Assembly: GCF_964340395.1 (NCBI RefSeq)
Contig: NC_135552.1
Coordinates: 25,904,681-25,968,680 of the forward strand
DNA from: Glandiceps talaboti
Lineage: Eukaryota; Hemichordata; Enteropneusta; Spengelidae
DNA: 64,000 nucleotides
Reading direction: 5' to 3'
The first letter of the stretch is position 1. Each line of letters starts with the position of its first letter. Of this stretch, positions 25,401 through 34,874 are shown one piece after another. A program made the position numbers and the translations under genes. Under the pieces are notes generated by a model, which had not been told where the DNA came from, searched no databases, and saw only the letters and a list, made by a program, of their open reading frames with translations.

Positions 25401-26385
25401 CCTAATTATATACAGTAATATATTCATATTGTAATGTAGGCTGATGACACGAATTTGCTTTTCCTATTCACAAATGTTGTCTTATTTCAAGTGAACTGAG
25501 ATGTTTACAGGATTGAGTTCACTCGACTTGTACAGGATTTAAGATTGTTATATTTATCTCAATATTGTCACTCACATGATGTTGTATCAGATATCATCAA
25601 CAGCAGACGCAATGTAGGGATCGTATTCCGATGAATGGACCGCTTAGCAAGTAATTTACATATCATAGATAATGTTAATTTATGGGTCTCCAGTTTTGTC
25701 AGGCGATGTTGTTTATAATATCACACTGAGAGGGCGCTACCATAAACATGACTAACAGTACAAATGTACTGTGTAACTTTTCACCTCTTCATGACCCTTT
25801 CGTTGAAGTTTCGAGACTGACACAAGAGAGAGGGGCCGTTCCAGCATATGTGACTATGTTGCTATGTATAACATTGCTGTTAATGTTAATTTAACATTCC
25901 TGTATATGATTTTAGCGACCGTGAAGGAAACGTTAGTTTATTCTGAATAAATGTCTCGTATGACATTACGAATTTACGTTACCCGACATTGCATTGCATG
26001 AACAAAAGTCAAACCATGTCTCTTTTTTCAGATTTCAACCGTTTTCTAAGATCACGTCAGAACAAGTACATCAAAAGATATGCATCGGATAAAGAATTCA
26101 ATTGTTTTTGAACTGGGAAAGAATAATTTCCTGCGAGGAGTAATACGGTATCTTTGCACTGATCTGCGCCACACATGCACGTGTACGTGTACTTTCACTC
26201 GTTGACAAACATGAAACAAGCATCTCAATCGATCGGATGACATTTTGGAAGTGTATCCCGATGTGTTGTTATTGATTTATGCACTGGGTTCTTAACTATC
26301 TTCAACTAGCAACTGTTACTTACCCATTTTCATCTCGTTGAACCACGCTCAAAGGACAAAGGGGTGTCCGTTCCTGTGATTCCAT
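11511..26385 (-). CDS. six-exon gene for an acidic 611-residue protein of unknown function
   Basis: Exons on minus: 26385-26324, 23737-22441, 21353-21225, 20753-20636, 15252-15140, 11627-11511. All junctions are GT-AG, the phases chain without a stop (2,0,0,1,0), and the sum is 612 codons with TGA at 11513-11511. Exon 1 encodes MESQERTPLCPL..DENG. Exon 2 begins PYLNTNTVGSEEVEDDDDE and continues VFFGPVSKNEKRKAAK. Then follow a long Asp/Glu/Ser-rich, probably disordered stretch, a Ser/Pro region, and a basic Arg/Lys/Glu helix (KTKADMIAYRRQLLAEKRAR and on) near residues 420-453, likely a coiled coil. The C-terminus is Pro-rich and ends SPYPRMTFN. The acidic DDEVFFGP-K(E)K block recalls the N-terminus of GTSE1 (a microtubule and p53 regulator), but this is only a short motif match and I would not assign the name. 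Introns carry MITEs and satellites. An unseen extra exon in the long introns is possible. Confidence 0.85.
12104..12319. repeat. (TATG)n and (TG)n microsatellite cluster in the last intron
   Basis: About 17 TATG units are followed by mixed TGCG/TGCA and TG repeats. Frames over both strands (MYVCMYVC and its complement) are period artefacts. Confidence 0.95.
12923..13265. repeat. intronic segmental duplication, copy 1
   Basis: About 340 bp share high identity with 17612-17948 in the same orientation, for example tatctataaactcatcacca, gtttggcgtcaacacaaatt and cagtaaaggaaacatctgcc. Small indels separate the copies. I see no terminal repeats, so this is either a dispersed repeat or a local duplication 4.7 kb apart. 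Confidence 0.85.
13490..13710. repeat. 61-68 bp tandem repeat, 3.5 copies
   Basis: The start gattccaataaggtaacttt recurs at 13490, 13551, 13617 and 13685. Units differ by length changes in an AT-rich middle. Confidence 0.9.
13960..14400. repeat. probable dispersed repeat ending in (CAGA)n
   Basis: Internally repetitive motifs (ccaccaaattttatgccc, cccatcaaatttcagccc and caccaccaaattacaaggc, each followed by a gtttttgagttt-like block) lead into a CAGA microsatellite at about 14343-14375. This layout is typical of old interspersed repeats, but I see no ends, so the class is unknown. Confidence 0.45.
15585..15765. repeat. (ATAC)n and (AC)n microsatellites
   Basis: Two clusters of ATAC repeats frame a run of AC dinucleotides in intron 5 of the 611-residue gene. 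Confidence 0.95.
16685..16830. repeat. about 50-bp tandem repeat, 3 copies
   Basis: The block aacaatacaggcagcttgta, followed by caaattgtgtattttaca, occurs three times with slight length change (about 16683, 16731 and 16783). Confidence 0.85.
17612..17948. repeat. intronic segmental duplication, copy 2
   Basis: Partner of 12923-13265. It lacks a few short blocks present in copy 1 (for example around ccaggct and ttgcaatcaa). The small frame shared by both copies is not conserved downstream and is not taken as coding. Confidence 0.85.
18391..18421 (+). repeat. G-rich run with quadruplex potential
   Basis: A T-run leads into several GGGGG tracts separated by single T. Four or more G tracts with one-base loops fit an intramolecular G-quadruplex. 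On the transcribed (minus) strand of the host gene this reads as C-runs. Confidence 0.6.
19224..19453. repeat. (CA)n arrays with a duplicated unique linker
   Basis: Three CA runs are separated by two near-identical linkers (ctacctaccaacctccctcc then ataatacacttgcatgcaca), so the compound unit was itself duplicated. Confidence 0.95.
19805..20158. repeat. (CAGTA)n satellite with higher-order pattern
   Basis: CAGTA/CAGTG pentamers are mixed with cagcacagcacagtgcagtg blocks that recur every 70-100 bp. Several long frames on both strands come from the pentamer period. It lies in intron 4 of the 611-residue gene, about 0.5 kb past exon 4. Confidence 0.95.
20472..20604. mobile_element. hairpin MITE, copy 2
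   Basis: The segment from gacaaggccccttaggtcac to gaagaaaattattgt is the reverse complement, with changes, of the left half of the 7261-7392 element. Its own ends (caatatttttctt and gaagaaaattattg) pair. It sits in intron 4, 32 bp from the exon 4 donor. Confidence 0.65.
21008..21033. repeat. (GGTT)n microsatellite
   Basis: About six GGTT units in intron 3 of the 611-residue gene. Confidence 0.9.
22124..22403. mobile_element. 280-bp hAT-type MITE with 8-bp target duplication
   Basis: The termini cagtgtgccctcta (22124-22137) and tagagggcacactg (22390-22403) are perfect 14-bp inverted repeats. The element is flanked by ctttgaca on both sides (22116-22123 and 22404-22411), an exact 8-bp target-site duplication as in the hAT superfamily, whose ends begin CAG/CAT. 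The left roughly 99 bp are tandemly duplicated inside the element, with a second internal cagtgtgccctcta at about 22223. It lies 37 bp from the exon 2 donor at 22441/22440 and carries no transposase. Confidence 0.9.
24187..24812. repeat. 31-32 bp minisatellite, about 20 copies
   Basis: The unit ctacatggcctacacatgca plus a(a/g)ggttctataat is repeated through intron 1 of the 611-residue gene. One copy is shortened (ggttacatgg, about 24468). Confidence 0.95.
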
Positions 26386-26419
26386 ATCGTCTCACTCTCT
26401 GTTTCTCAACAATTTCTCT

Positions 26420-26456
26420 GCTCACTCACTTCCGTGTTCATGCAACTGACGTCACA
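26420..26456 (-). promoter_or_regulatory. probable core promoter of the 611-residue gene: CRE and ETS-like motifs
   Basis: A perfect palindromic CRE, tgacgtca, lies at 26447-26454, about 62 bp upstream of the ATG at 26385. An ETS-like cttccg is nearby at 26429-26434. No TATA box is evident, in line with CRE/ETS-type promoters of broadly expressed genes. The transcription start is not visible. Confidence 0.45.
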
Positions 26457-26764
26457 AGAAGTCGGAAACTCGTCAGGATCTACGAATGCAAGACACCAGA
26501 ACTCCAACTCTGATATATTCCAACGCTACGTGATATTTACCCGATAAAATGTGAATGTACGAGCGTTAGTATCTTCGTCAAAACACGAAGTCTATGTTAT
26601 TGCAACTAAACTGTTAATTAGTCGATCAACACATCGTGGAGAAAATCAGCGTTGTTATGTTGCATGTTGTTCACATATTCAAATGTACCACTAAAAACAT
26701 CGCACATGCGTACATTCGTCAACTCCCAGAATGCATCACGGCGAGCTCACGCTGCAGATCAGGG

Positions 26765-27464
26765 CAGATCTGAAGGTACGGTGACGGATCAACTCGTCCC
26801 AATTTCAGCTCGTCCCATTTCAACTCGTCCCACTCAACTCGTCCAATTTTCAACTCGCCCCAATTTCAACTCGCCCCATTTTCAACTCGCCCCAACTCTT
26901 TGCAATATAATTTACCTGTGCATATATGAAATCGAAGCGAGTAGTACTAATGAAGTACCACTTGCGCTGTAAACACATACTACAATACTTAGTTGCGTTT
27001 ACTAGGGAGAGGAGACACGTCTCCAAAACCCGTACGCGCGGAAGTCGTAAGCGTGTCAGTCACTAATATTCTCCCTGGTTATTATCATTATTATTTCTTA
27101 TTTGGGTTGTAAACATTAAGTCCTAATGTGAAAAGTGATATTCCATGACTGGGGAAAGTTGTTGTGCTAGTATAAGTTCTAGATCTACCAAACACTTAGC
27201 CAAAACCCACACCACTTTCTGCTACGAAATGTTACATTTGCTACGCTTCAACTGGCTACGTAGGTAAAATCATGTAAATGTTTCTGTCTCCGTACTTCGA
27301 GTCCATGTATCGTTTAGATTTATAAACGTTTCCTAGTGTTGTTGGGGCGAGTTGAAAATGGGACGAGTTAAAAATGGGGCGAGTTGAAAATGGGGCGAGT
27401 TGAAATTGGGGCGAGTTGAAATGGGACGAGTTGAAAATGGGACGAAGTGAATCGCAATCAGATC
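26765..27464. mobile_element. foldback DNA element with opposed arrays of a roughly 17-bp motif
   Basis: About seven copies of tttcaactcgccccaat-like units (also ctcgtccc) at 26789-26895 face about seven copies of the reverse complement (attggggcgagttgaaa) at 27341-27450. The outer flanks on both sides contain cagatctga (about 26765 and 27455), a possible terminal inverted repeat. The roughly 440 bp between the arrays are unique and encode nothing recognisable. Subterminal repeat arrays of this kind are known in foldback and some hAT or Kolobok-like elements. I cannot assign a superfamily and see no sure target duplication. Confidence 0.65.
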
Positions 27465-29292
27465 TGAACGTCAACAAACAAAAACCTTTCTTTTGACATA
27501 TATTATAAACATGGTATGAAGGAAGTGTAGTTTATGACTTAGTGAATAATATAGTGAATATATTAATTACTATATATGTAGTAGAAGTTGTCAACCATAT
27601 ATTAGTCTAAATGCCAACGTGGTCTCCAAAGCGTTTCAGATTATAAAACATTTCACATTGGGTTGATTTGAACACGATATTCTAAATTTAAGCTTGCGAC
27701 TTCACCAGCTGGAGAGTAATGCGCTCATGAATCAGCGCTAATTTATATTCGAACATTCGATAGCTGATCAAATTTATATTTTTGTGTTGGTGAGCAAGTT
27801 TTGATCATATTTAGATGCGAGTTACAAGCGATATGTTGTAAGCTTACTGCTTTCGTTTAGATGTACGAGATTACAAGATCTAGACGTTGTGGACGACGTC
27901 ATAGTTTTGTGCAGTGCATATATTACTTTAATTCCCAGTCTCCGTGCAATTACAAGAAACGAAACAACCGTCTAAGGCAGAATTATCCGAGGTAACCATT
28001 CTCTTGCAATTGTTCTCGAATTTGAAGATGGAAGCTAGGACAGATTTGAACTTTTGTTGAGTAAAAGTACGAGTAAAAAAGAATGTACTATGCTTTCTTT
28101 TTAACCTATGCACCGAGACTTACTAAATTAATATCTAATCCGTGTCGTCAATCAGGGATATAGTATACATACAAGTGCTTATGTGGTACCGAGCTAAGAC
28201 TTTATTGTGCACTGAAAATCGACGTAAGGTGGCGCTATACAGTTTAGAAATGAAGACCATATGACAGTTGAGAAGTTTATACACGTCTGTTTATAAAAAC
28301 CCATTTACAGTTATACCAACACCTCACTAATACTTTAATACTTGAGACAGAAGATATGTTATCTTTCTCTTACATCTTTTTTGTCTGCAATTCAGTGTCG
28401 TATAAGTATCTAAAACAGAACAAAATATCAAGTATGGCAAGGCAAAATCCATAAGTACTGCCAACAGTCGTGCGTATATGTTTTTTTAAAAATAATATCA
28501 TATTGGCAGAGAAAGCAAGACACAAATTACAAACCTTTCAAAATGACATGTCTTTCTCAGCTACCATGCATGGAATAACCATTCTGGCATATGACTCTAC
28601 CTGCAGTCGAATCGTTCACCGCGTGCACATTTCTTGACTTCAATTTCTAAGTTTTTCTTTAACTTGAATAATCTTGAATTCATGGTTTCCAAATTGAAGG
28701 TACTCACAATCTAAGTGTACCACCAGAAATCTGATAGACAGTCCTAGCTTGGTACCACTTTAATTTCCGTATTTAGGAAATTATGAGCGAAAAACCGGAC
28801 CAAAATCGCCGTAAAATCAAAAGTTCTACAAATAATTCATAAATTGATTTTACTGGCACGAAGAGATATCAGTTGAGGTTTACGATTATACAGTATCTAA
28901 AATAATGGACTTTAGTGAAATTACGGTGTTGAAATTCGAGAAACTCAACTTTTGTGTCATGTAAAATGTATCGGTCGGAGCTTCAAATTTAAAAAAATTG
29001 GTACATCATATAGCAAACATAACAAAGTGCATACTTTATCAAAGCTTGATCATGTAGATTTTACGTTTAACGAAAACATTGCATAAAACAATGTTTTTTT
29101 TTATAATTAGGAACAAAAAACTATGGTTTTGCCCTTACGGGAGGCATTCAGTTTAAATCTGGTGATAGTTTCTAATGCAAGGTGTTTGAGAGAAGTCCAC
29201 TACCATAGAACGGTAAAATATTACAAAAACAAAAATGGAATGGAATGATCAAAGATCTGAAAAAGCAAGACATCGCCAAAGGCTGATTTAGA
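27465..29292. other. gene-free stretch
   Basis: Unique AT-rich sequence. No open frame here has supported splice sites or a domain, and I see no repeats of note. Confidence 0.45.
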
Positions 29293-29631
29293 TTATTCCT
29301 CAGTGGACTCCGACTCGATTCCATTTTCTTCTTGTGTATGGGACATTGTCAGAATTGAACCCCAACTTACTTGTTTTTCAGTCCTCCTTGTCTTATGCTT
29401 GTCCATAAGACAGGCAGGAAGACTATGTCTTACATGAAACATTGTAACATACTGGATTAACGCATCAGACTTAGCACAGGTGGTGTTCACGTTACATATC
29501 ATTGAAACTATATCCATCAGAGAACTCCGATATGCTTCCTCCATAAGCTTTGGATCGGAGGAAACATATCGGAAACCGCGAGCCTGCGCAGATATTGCCT
29601 GTGCACGGTTTTCGAGTAAAACATCAAACAT
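29293..29631 (-). CDS. possible orphan ORF, 112 codons
   Basis: From an ATG at 29631 to TAA, a frame of mixed composition is open (begins MFDVLLENRAQAISAQARGF, ends ESESTEE). Base composition is less AT-rich than its surroundings. There is no domain or signal I recognise. An internal gtaagt after ..TEKQ could be a splice donor, which would make the tail intronic. It lies 1.2 kb downstream of the LRAT-like/NHL gene on the same strand, with nothing between that links the two. It could be a small gene, a terminal exon or a chance frame. Confidence 0.25.
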   Translation of the reverse strand: MFDVLLENRAQAISAQARGFRYVSSDPKLMEEAYRSSLMDIVSMICNVNTTCAKSDALIQYVTMFHVRHSLPACLMDKHKTRRTEKQVSWGSILTMSHTQEENGIESESTEE

Positions 29632-29659
29632 TGGCACAAGATACAACAGTATAGTCAAA

Positions 29660-30829
29660 AAGTGGGTTTAGTTTAGTCATGTAAAATATTTTTCCTAATA
29701 CGTATACCTCATAGACATTAAAATGGGTCTGGGCAATTTTTTTCATTCAAAAATAATATACACAGGCTCACAGTTATCGAGTAAAACACACAGGTTTGAA
29801 CAGCAATCACCAGAGCAGATAGGAAATAGGTTTAGTTTAGACGTTTTAGTTTACTTTAATTTCTATGGACATTATAAACTAGTCTCGGTATTTATTTACA
29901 CGAAATCCGTGCGGGCGTGGACAATACAGTCTTGCAGTGTACGTCATTTTGTGTATGTTACTATAAAATATTAAATATTTTTCTAAAAAGAAAAATTATA
30001 CAAATTACAAAGTTTTACAAATTTTGTACGAGTTCAAATCTAAGAGTAAATATACTACACAATGTAGGTGTTTTTTTTCTGTTAATGATTTATTCGTCTA
30101 ATGTAAATATGGTCTAAAATGTTGGAGATTACGGACTTTGTACAATCATTACGAATCATTCAACTATTTAGACAGAGTAACAATTATTTGAAGTCAGACC
30201 CATCGTCATCCTGCTTCCCCGGAAAAATTTGGAATCAATAATATGGACGTCAACTAACTCCCGGACGGCTCTACTAACTACTTGTTCAGACCATAATCCA
30301 GGGCCTATGTTTGGTCAAATTTTAACATCTGCATATTCTTGTTCTATAATGTTTGTAGCTGAAGTGATTGCAGTCTCATTTCATGATTTCAGCATTTCGC
30401 TGAAAATGATAGATTTTCATGTGTAAATATTGAAATATTCTGTGGAAATTTGTCAATCTATACTCTAGTTTAAATGTTTTCAATATATCTAATCCTATTG
30501 TAATAACTGAATACTTGGATTTTTCGGGTAAAGACGAAGTCGTTACTTTTAAAGCCTTTAAATATTTAACGTTAAGTCGTTGTTTATAAAAAAAGAAGGT
30601 AATTCTTTTGATTTTTCTGCACGAATTATTACTAAATGTAAATGATAGGTGTAAATTAAATCTATGAAAGTGGACAGACCTAGACTAAGAGGCCCGATTT
30701 CTTTGCTACACGTGTTTCGTTGTGCACATAACTAGTTACATTGTACGACTAGGACAAGGAAAGACCCTGGTCTAGTCATGGCGTATTGTTTCACAACCGA
30801 GTCATGCATGATCCTGTCAACAAATTGAA
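29660..30829. other. gene-free stretch
   Basis: AT-rich sequence between the orphan ORF and the stop codon of the LRAT-like/NHL gene. Part of it is presumably the 3' untranslated region of that gene. I see no other feature. Confidence 0.4.
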
Positions 30830-33800
30830 TCATTCGTTGCTAAGGTAACTGGACATGGTGCCTTGTTTTCGACCATACTTCCTTACGATGGGTGGTAGTA
30901 TTTGACGATGACAAGCAATGAATATCAACACACCAATGACGGGTATGCATAGCAGACAACAAAACACCCAACAGGCTTTACAGAAGTATCCCGGAGTGAG
31001 GAACTTTGGCCAGTCGTATTCATCCTGGTCTTGGTCAGGCACCCTATTGATAGGTTCGCTGAAAGTACGCCGAAGGGTGGAAGTATCTTGAAAGTCATCA
31101 AACGATGTCGCCCTGTTCAGATCATCGCCTTCCTCCAAGTAAACTTGTTCTGTGGCAACGTAAGCCTCGTCGGCCATCTTCTCGGCTTCCCCATTCGGAA
31201 TATTTAGAAGTGGGCCCCATCGAATGTCCATCGACCCTGTTAGTCGTGAGTGCGGAATCGCTTTGTAAACGTAATCATGTGTCACACCGGTGTTGTGAAA
31301 TGATTCCAGAGTCCGAGGCGCAGTCGTCGGCCAAACGTTGAACACAAGGATGCGACAACCTTTGGTTCTCCTGCTGCAACTTTTATCCACTACCACGAGA
31401 TCGCCATCGGGGGTCACCGCCAGACCGGGTGAATCGGTAAAACAGAATGGTCTGAGATCAAAGCTGTGAATTTCATTTAACGCTGGGTCTAAGACACATA
31501 CGTGACTATTAGTAGTGGTAATGATGTTGTCGTAGGTATCAACTGCTAAACCCTCGATATGGTTGTTAAAGTTACAATCGTTGACATGATTACCAGTACG
31601 ATCAAACACCCTGACGCAAGAAAACTCAGTCAGGATGACGTTGCCGTCACTCTGAACAGCGATGTGTCCTTCCAAAGGCGCACGTAATTGTAAGGCGCGA
31701 ATGAAATCACCAGTTTCTGTAAATGTTAACACCTGGCACATCGCCATGTACGTGTCCTGCCTCCCTTCTTCAACACACTTGACATAGACATTACCCGCTC
31801 GACAACATACAGCGCGTACGATACAACCGCTTAGAATAGATTCAGCGAATTTCGTCGCTATAAACTGCCCTTTGTCATTGAAGGAAAGTAAAACGCAACC
31901 CTGTCGACCAACTAATATGATATCGCCTTCAGTTGTGACGGATATACCAAAAAAGTAACATCCTCCCTTTCGTATTGTTCCCGTTGCTATGATACGCCCT
32001 TCCTCTTGCCTAGCGACAACAATTGTGGTCTCTGCCGTCCAGTCTGTTCGACAACACCAAATATCGCCTTTTCTAGAGACTGTTATGCCTGAAATATCAA
32101 GATGGAGAGATATAATGAAATAAGAAAATTATGTAAATATATTGTAAGTATTGATTATCGAATGACATCTGAGAATTTATAGTTAAAACTAGTATAATCG
32201 TCGGAGTTCCCATAGGTCTGATATCAATACTTTTCCCCACACGGTCCTAAATTTTTACATGTATGCCTGTTTACCTCCATTTACATTTGATCAATATTTT
32301 ACCATTCACCATTATAGTTGTTCATTTCTGTAAGTTAACCGAATACTCAGGATCGTTTAAAACCAACAAAAACAACCACAATTTTACTCGTTGAATAAGT
32401 CATGAATATTTTCTCCATGGCAAAATCAAATGAGTTCTAAAAATGTTCTCGCGTGAGCTGCATACTGTATGCACTATTGACATGGATGTATACACATTCA
32501 ATCTTCATTCAGTATCTTTTCTAAGATTGCAATTGTGTACCAGTTCAGTCATTGAACGATAAACATTTAAAACATGTAGCACAACAAGAACAAATTTTAC
32601 AGGACGGAATGGCATGTGATTTGAAACTTAAAACTGTTATGGCTATTTGAAATTGAATTTGAAATATACAGACACTGCAGTGGTCGATCTAATGAAACGA
32701 TCAATTAAAGTACCAGATTCATAAACCATTAAAAATCCTATTAATGTAATAATCGTGTTCTTATAAAACATGTCATACATTCTAACAAAGGCGACAAGGA
32801 CAAATAAAACGTCATGGCATAAATTGTTAATTCAGTACCTCTTCATGGACAAATATTTCAACGTTATCAACTGATTTTTAACCCTCACTAGTATTATATT
32901 ATACTACCTGGTACCAACGCCCCTATATTGTTGTACTATTCTTTCGCGTTGTGGCGAGGGCATTGTACACTGATCATTAATCTCCTCTCCAAACAACGGT
33001 TCACAGGAATTGTAATCCACTAAAAAATCCATTCTTGGTATGGCCTCCACATTGTTTACAGTTAAAAGGTGTATTTGTAAAGTAAATAACGGTGAAGAGC
33101 GAGTGCTGTATGAGTTAGCGACCAGTAAATAGTTTAAACAGAATTGTATTGTTATCCCGGGTATACGGTTACGATTAATTGTTATACAAGGCACTGATCG
33201 TGAGAATGACAATGGCTACTTGTTACAGTACTGCTCAATGTGTCCAGTAACCTACTGAATGGTACTGCAGGGAAGGTAATAATGAACGTAGGCGTGTTAT
33301 TTGTTTCTACGTCTGATTTTCCTCGACCAAATCTTCATAAATGTTAAACCAGAATCGTTTTGAATAACACACATTACTTTCAATTCTTCATCCTCGACGT
33401 GTTCAATTTCTGAAGACTGTAATAGTTGTAGCGAGAGGTTGGGTAATTTTTTCTCTTGGCAATTACTTTGGTAGCAATTTGGAAAAGAATATCACTCTAA
33501 AATTAGTAAATACACATGCAGATAGTTCCATTATTTGAAGCAGCCTTCGTCCAATATCTAACAATACCATTCGATTGGCTCTAGTCCAATATTTGCATGT
33601 TGTCCTGTCCATGATGTGCAGGTCACGAACTATCGTAACTGTTTTGTGTATGGTCAATAAACCCAATCACTTCTTGACGGTCTTTTTTGACAACCAAGAC
33701 TTTTGGTGAATGGTTTCTTTCAGTATACAATTTGTCACTGCGCAATGGTTCGGATAACCTTGGAGGAATTATACTGACAGTCAGTATAATTCCTCCAAGG

Positions 33801-33913
33801 GATACCATACCAACTTATCGTCGTTGATATAAAATATACCTCATTACGATTATTTGCCTCAATAGCTTTTATGTTTCAATATATTCATAATACTTCTAAA
33901 CATCGACACTGTG

Positions 33914-33990
<77 letters not shown>

Positions 33991-34048
33991 TATTACGCTC
34001 TGCCACTGCGGTATAGAGCACTGTCTTAGCAGATTGATACTCACCGAG

Positions 34049-34106
<58 letters not shown>

Positions 34107-34874
34107 TTAGTATATAAACTTTTGCGTGTTTGATGTATACACGCGTCTTCCGATTTTTTTCGTTACCGAAACTATTCCCTACTGTTTAAAACTAATTTTG
34201 TATTCGATAGACCAAAATATTACACCTTAACCAAGCAACCGAAAAGACCACCCCTCTATTCAACAACTAGTGACTCGGGTTCTACAAACAGAGCTTTATG
34301 CCCTACCTGATATGGTATACGGTGAAAGGGTTTCACAGTAGATATCTAAGTAGCCATTGCTAGTATTTGACTGGTCGTCGCCTTCTTGGAATTGACGTGG
34401 AAAGCAACACCATGTTACAAACTGTTCACTATTTATCCATGTCTTATCCTGGACTTCTTTCTTGACTTCACTAGATGCAGCTTTCACTATATTAACGCAT
34501 TTTGGCGTCAATGGTCCACCGATACCCTTGTCCATACGATGATAACACCCTTTCCCTCCTTTGAACACATTTTCAAATCGATTCTTTTGAACTTCGTTAT
34601 CTGCAGCATATACGACATCACCGTTACCGATGTATACAAACCATGTAGCGTCCTGGCCATGTTCGCCATGACACTCGAGTTCAATAAGATCACCAGGTTT
34701 ACAGCGTCTCAAAAGCTGCTCCTTGTTAAGTCGGCGACTTCGTCTGGTCACGTCATAGATTCCTACCCCTTCCATATATTTCACATTATTTGTCACTGGC
34801 TCCCACTCCGGTGATAATTGGTGCAGGCAAACTGAATTACTGTTGTCGATTTGTTCCATTGCTAAACTCGCCAT
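30830..34874 (-). CDS. LRAT-like domain fused to an NHL-type beta-propeller with C-terminal membrane anchor
   Basis: Exons 34874-34307 and 32088-30830 join in phase 1 (ends ..SPYTIS, resumes [13 protein letters not shown]) and give 608 residues. Residues 59-155 match the LRAT/H-rev107 (NlpC/P60-like) fold: [39 protein letters not shown]. Family enzymes have HW.VY.G, a second His in VVH and NCEHF. Here these positions read Thr77, Tyr89 and Ser149, so the catalytic triad looks lost. Exon 2 carries NHL-like repeats ([66 protein letters not shown]). After an acidic linker comes a hydrophobic, Cys-rich segment (about 557-583, [17 protein letters not shown]) and a basic tail. With no signal peptide this suggests a tail-anchored, cytosol-facing protein. 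H-rev107 relatives also have C-terminal anchors. A lipid-binding or scaffold role is inference. Confidence 0.85.
33758..33800. repeat. perfect 43-bp palindrome
   Basis: The 21-bp arm ccttggaggaattatactga+c (33758-33778) and its exact reverse complement (33780-33800) are separated by a single A. It lies in the intron of the LRAT-like/NHL gene. Confidence 0.95.
33919..34105. repeat. two (TA)n arrays around a 60-bp unique segment
   Basis: About 70 and 56 bp of TA repeat (33919-33988 and 34050-34105) flank a segment containing cactgcggtatagagcactg. This fits either an insertion into a TA array or two independent expansions. It lies in the intron of the LRAT-like/NHL gene. Confidence 0.95.

Noticed and set aside
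32904-33190. Possible middle exon of the LRAT-like/NHL gene (open frame with acceptor and donor-like ends)
   Set aside because: Entry phase fits, but it would leave phase 2 and force a stop soon after the start of the last exon. Direct joining of the two main exons keeps the NHL repeat intact.
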